Origin: CBFDBF01 sp050304615
Lineage (GTDB): Bacteria > Pseudomonadota > Gammaproteobacteria > Chromatiales > Chromatiaceae
Direction of reading: 5' to 3'
Assembly: GCA_050304615.1 (NCBI GenBank)
Contig: JBNLDW010000016.1
Location: 1 to 64,000 of the forward strand
DNA: 64,000 bases
The position numbers and the translations under genes were made by a program. This document shows positions 61,095-64,000 of this stretch, one piece after another; within the stretch, counting starts at the first letter, position 1; the number at the start of each line of letters is the position of its first letter. Under the pieces are notes generated by a model. It searched no databases, was not told where the DNA came from, and saw only the letters and a list, made by a program, of their open reading frames with translations.

Positions 61095-61613
61095 TCAGAA
61101 CTCCGGATCCCACTCCACAGTGATTACACCACCATCGAGATCCACCTCGAATATCACTTGGTCGATAAACGGGAGCAGTCGTTCGCGCTCACCTTGTACC
61201 ACCATTACATCATTGGCGCCTGTCTCTAGCAGGTGATCCACCCTGCCCAGATCCGTCCCCTCCGTGGTCCTTACCAGCAGACCCTCCAGGTCTTTCCAAT
61301 AATAGCTACCATCTTCCGCCGCCGGCAGCTGTTCTCGCGGAATGGCAATATTGGCTCCTACCAGTTCTCTTGCCAGATCCCTATCGCTGTATCCCTGCAG
61401 CTGCGCAATAATCCCTTTGCCGTGCGCCTTGCCGGCCTGGAGCTGATACTCTTTCCAGCCATCTCCATGCGACAGGTACCAGCTACTGTAATCCAGAATA
61501 TTGGTAAGGGGGGAGGTATGAGAATACACCTTCACCCAACCCTGAATACCAAACAGGCCGGAGATCCGACCCATGATGACCCACTCGGAGCCATCTTCTG
61601 CCACTACGGGCAT
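61095..61613 (-). CDS. rimM: Ribosome maturation factor RimM
   Basis: 172 residues from ATG 61613 (a TTG three codons upstream is in frame). N-terminal barrel with VIMGRISGLFGIQGWVKVYS and C-terminal PRC domain ending VEWDPEF. It binds S19 during 30S assembly. Stop is 13 bp before trmD. Confidence 0.95.
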   Translation of the reverse strand: MPVVAEDGSEWVIMGRISGLFGIQGWVKVYSHTSPLTNILDYSSWYLSHGDGWKEYQLQAGKAHGKGIIAQLQGYSDRDLARELVGANIAIPREQLPAAEDGSYYWKDLEGLLVRTTEGTDLGRVDHLLETGANDVMVVQGERERLLPFIDQVIFEVDLDGGVITVEWDPEF

Positions 61614-61628
61614 CGACCCCAATACCAG

Positions 61629-61880
61629 CTATGCAGCGGCCTTGGCATGATCCTTGAGCAGCTTGGATACACGATCAGAGGCCTGCGCACCCTGGGAAAC
61701 CCAGTGATCCACACGCGTACGATCTACCCGTAGACGCTCCTCACCACCCGTGGCGATAGGATTAAAAAAGCCGACCCGCTCAATATAACGGCCATCTCTG
61801 GCCCTGCGGCTATCTGCCACCACAATGTGATAGAAGGGCCGCTTCTTGGCGCCCGCACGTGCAAGACGAATTGTTACCAT
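61629..61880 (-). CDS. rpsP: Ribosomal protein bS16
   Basis: 83 residues, MVTIRLARAGAKKRPFYHIV and ERVGFFNPIATGGEERLRVD, the canonical S16. First gene of the operon. The 274-bp stretch 61881-62154 between rpsP and ffh holds the operon promoter and no other gene I can support. Confidence 0.97.
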   Translation of the reverse strand: MVTIRLARAGAKKRPFYHIVVADSRRARDGRYIERVGFFNPIATGGEERLRVDRTRVDHWVSQGAQASDRVSKLLKDHAKAAA

Positions 61881-62154
61881 CGTTTAAACCTTAATATATA
61901 GATATCAGTTGTGCCTACACACCATCGGGGAGAAAACCCGACAGCAGGTAAACCGGGCATTGTACGGCATTTTAGGGAAAAGTGAAGCATTTATTGAGGG
62001 ATCTGGCCGGCAATCGGAGTCCGCTTGCCAGCATATTACTTCAATATCCTAAGAGTGTATGCAATCCGTAGCTGTTAAGGGGCAACAGGCCAGGGCAAAA
62101 AAACCTGACACTCTGTAAAAACTTCTTTTTAGCCGCAAATAGACGCGATTCTGA

Positions 62155-63510
62155 CTAAAATGGCATCCCGCCGCCCGGCCCCTTCATACCCCGCATCATA
62201 GCTGCCATGCCGCCGCCCTTCATCTTTTTCATCATCTTCTGCATTTGGGTGAACTGCTTCAACAGCTTGTTTACATGCTGCACCTGGGTACCGGAACCGG
62301 CCGCTATACGGCGCTTGCGGGAGCCCTTTATAACCGCCGGAAAACGGCGCTCCTGAGGGGTCATGGAGTTGATTATGGCCGTCAGTCGGCCCATCTCCCG
62401 GTCGTTTACCTGGTCTTTTACCCGCTCCGATACCTGCCCCATTCCCGGCAGTTTATCTATGAGTGAGCTCATCCCGCCCATGTTGGACATCTGCTCCAGC
62501 TGCCCTTTAAAATCTTCCAGATCAAAGCCCTTGCCCTTTTGTATCTTCTTTGCCAACTTCTCTGCCTGGGCATGATCTACCTTGCGCTGTACCTCCTCTA
62601 CCAGGGTGAGCATATCGCCCATCCCGAGGATACGCGAGGCGACCCGTTCTGGGTGGAATGGCTCCAGCTCTGTACTCTTTTCACCCACCCCCAGAAACTT
62701 GATCGGCTTGCCAGTGATGTGGCGAATCGAGAGGGCCGCACCACCCCTGGCATCACCATCTGTTTTGGTGAGAATGACGCCGGTCAGCGGTAGTGCCTGG
62801 TCAAATGCCTTGGCAGTATTGGCGGCATCCTGCCCGGTCATGCTATCTACCACAAACAACGTCTCAATCGGATTGACCGCTGCGTGCAACTGCTTGATCT
62901 CCTCCATCATCTCCGCATCCACATGGAGGCGACCAGCGGTATCAATAATCAGCACATCGACGAACTGTTTGCGCGCCTGCTCCAGGGCCTTGGTGGCAAT
63001 CTCGAGCGGCTTCTGCTCTCCGCTACTTGGACAGAACTGCGCCCCCACCTCGGCAGCAAGGGTCTGTAGTTGCTCGATAGCGGCGGGACGATAGATATCA
63101 CAACTCACCACCATGGCCGATTTTTTCTGGCTCTCTTTTAACCAACGTGCCAACTTGGCCACACTGGTGGTCTTACCAGACCCCTGGAGGCCAGCCATCA
63201 GGATCACCGCTGGTGGCGTAGTGGCCAGATTGAGTGCCTCATTGGCCTCACCCATCAGGTGTGTCAGCTCATCATTGACAATTTTGATGAATGCCTGTCC
63301 TGGGGTGAGACTACGCGCCACCTCCTCGCCCAGCGCCTTCTCCTTTACCTGCTCGGTAAAACTACGTACCACTGGCAGGGCGACATCCGCCTCCAGTAGC
63401 GCCCGCCGTACCTCTCGCAGTGACTCCTCTATATTCTCCTCACTGAGACGGCCCTGACCCTTGAGTCTATTGAGGACGCCACCAAGTCTGTCAGTCAGAT
63501 TTTCAAACAT
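62155..63510 (-). CDS. ffh: Signal recognition particle GTPase Ffh
   Basis: 451 residues: N domain, G domain with GLQGSGKTTSVAKLA, DTAGR, TKTDGDARGG, and a Met-rich M domain ending MKKMKGGGMAAMMRGMKGPG. It targets nascent membrane proteins with 4.5S RNA. Transcribed away from the CcsA-like gene. Confidence 0.97.
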   Translation of the reverse strand: MFENLTDRLGGVLNRLKGQGRLSEENIEESLREVRRALLEADVALPVVRSFTEQVKEKALGEEVARSLTPGQAFIKIVNDELTHLMGEANEALNLATTPPAVILMAGLQGSGKTTSVAKLARWLKESQKKSAMVVSCDIYRPAAIEQLQTLAAEVGAQFCPSSGEQKPLEIATKALEQARKQFVDVLIIDTAGRLHVDAEMMEEIKQLHAAVNPIETLFVVDSMTGQDAANTAKAFDQALPLTGVILTKTDGDARGGAALSIRHITGKPIKFLGVGEKSTELEPFHPERVASRILGMGDMLTLVEEVQRKVDHAQAEKLAKKIQKGKGFDLEDFKGQLEQMSNMGGMSSLIDKLPGMGQVSERVKDQVNDREMGRLTAIINSMTPQERRFPAVIKGSRKRRIAAGSGTQVQHVNKLLKQFTQMQKMMKKMKGGGMAAMMRGMKGPGGGMPF

Positions 63511-63625
63511 GCCAATTCATCTCTAAATTCAGGAATCCATGTGTTAAGTTGCAGTTGAGTCAGGCGCCATTATAACAGGGGCCTGTCTGGTTTATCCGTT
63601 TACAGTAAAAATTCATGGTAACCAG

Positions 63626-63639
63626 GCAGACTAGTCTGC
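63626..63639. promoter_or_regulatory. 14-bp perfect palindrome in the ffh/ypjD intergenic region
   Basis: GCAGACTAGTCTGC is a perfect dyad about 115 bp upstream of both divergent starts. It may be a binding site; I do not recognise it. Confidence 0.35.
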
Positions 63640-63741
63640 AACACAAGCTAGGCGACGGCTCTGGCTTTCAAGCTCAACCAACTTCCAGTTGGAAAAACCT
63701 CCTTCCCACCCCCCAGCCAAATATGCGATCATCAACAGATT

Positions 63742-64000
63742 ATGAGCTCGCCGTTACTCGCCATACCAGCCATCCTGCTCTACCTGACCAGCGCCCTGCT
63801 GATTGGGCTCTGCCTGTTTGGTAAAAGCGACTGCAAACAGCGCTCGCGCCGTCCGGGCGTCCATCTTGGACTGGGTGGCGCCATCCTCCATGGCGCACTG
63901 CTCTACCAGAATATCTTTGTCTCTGCCGGAATCAATCTAGGGTTCTTTAATGCCATCTCGCTGGTAACCTGGATCATCGTTCTGGTACTTATGCTCTCCA
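63742..64000 (+). CDS. CcsA/YpjD-like cytochrome c assembly family membrane protein, 5' part
   Basis: The frame from ATG 63742 runs to the window end: MSSPLLAIPAILLYLTSALL, then helices QNIFVSAGINLGFFNAISLV and WIIVLVLML. This is the N-terminus of the YpjD/CcsA-like inner-membrane family; E. coli ypjD is likewise divergent to ffh. The C-terminal haem-handling WWD region lies outside the window. Confidence 0.8.
   Translation, partial: MSSPLLAIPAILLYLTSALLIGLCLFGKSDCKQRSRRPGVHLGLGGAILHGALLYQNIFVSAGINLGFFNAISLVTWIIVLVLMLS

Noticed and set aside
61881..62154. Small RNA or ORF between rpsP and ffh.
   Set aside because: No start with ribosome site, no terminator hairpin with T-run, no 4.5S RNA-like fold visible; treated as promoter region.

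Overview
This window looks like chromosomal DNA of a sulfur-oxidising gammaproteobacterium. The evidence is a flavocytochrome c sulfide dehydrogenase (fccAB), several c-type cytochromes, a PstSCA-PhoBR phosphate system, the EF-P/EpmA/EpmB translation module and the gene order ffh-rpsP-rimM-trmD-rplS. The species cannot be named from the sequence alone.

Layout. 1-0.9 kb is a graveyard: the start of a REP-associated (Y1) transposase, a truncated DUF805 gene, an IS3-type transposase stub and the 3' end of a SymE-like toxin gene, with two copies of a 35-bp direct repeat. 0.9-9.2 kb is a two-partner-secretion contact-dependent inhibition locus, cdiB-cdiA-immunity on the minus strand, with a NucA/NucB-type nuclease tip and a SUKH-like immunity protein. 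9.6-17.5 kb holds housekeeping and small genes: nitroreductase, YaiI, DeaD helicase, DUF2157/GDYXXLXY pair, a broken DUF4124-glutaredoxin gene, a PAN-domain lipoprotein, YceI, cytochrome b561 and a 41-residue lysine-rich protein. 17.6-20.1 kb is epmA-efp facing epmB. 20.4-27.6 kb is a signalling block: a FimX-like protein with its large upstream partner, a 5'-nucleotidase, a GAF-GGDEF protein and an HDOD protein; both GGDEF-type proteins have degenerate catalytic motifs and look like c-di-GMP readers. 27.8 kb is nadA.

28.9-36.2 kb is a redox block: a minus-strand hemerythrin/DUF2249/polytopic membrane protein operon that resembles nitric-oxide-response clusters, then a plus-strand tetraheme NapC-like cytochrome with a secreted ankyrin protein, then fccAB, then a diheme cytochrome and a CBS protein on the minus strand. 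36.5-38.5 kb has a coiled-coil protein and a chemoreceptor whose sensor domain carries a CXXCH heme motif. 38.7-40.9 kb has an SPL-family radical SAM protein and two small proteins.

40.9-53.5 kb is a phosphate island: Na/Pi cotransporter, universal stress protein, an ApgM-like phosphoglycerate mutase and a 2-phosphoglycerate kinase on the minus strand, divergent (across three Pho-box-like repeats) from pstS, a PhoU/dead-phosphatase fusion, pstC, pstA, two different PstB ATPases and phoBR. The two PstB proteins have complementary losses that predict an asymmetric heterodimer with one working ATP site. 53.5-59.9 kb has a small unknown protein, a two-gene K+ channel/RCK operon, an ankyrin lipoprotein, YciA, exonuclease I and small membrane proteins. 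60-64 kb is rplS, trmD, rimM, rpsP, ffh and the start of a CcsA/YpjD-like gene.

I found no tRNA, rRNA, CRISPR array, integrase or intact insertion sequence. The best candidates for something new are the asymmetric PstB pair with the PhoU-phosphatase fusion, the 2-phosphoglycerate kinase/mutase pair, the all-degenerate c-di-GMP block, and the lysine-rich 41-residue protein.
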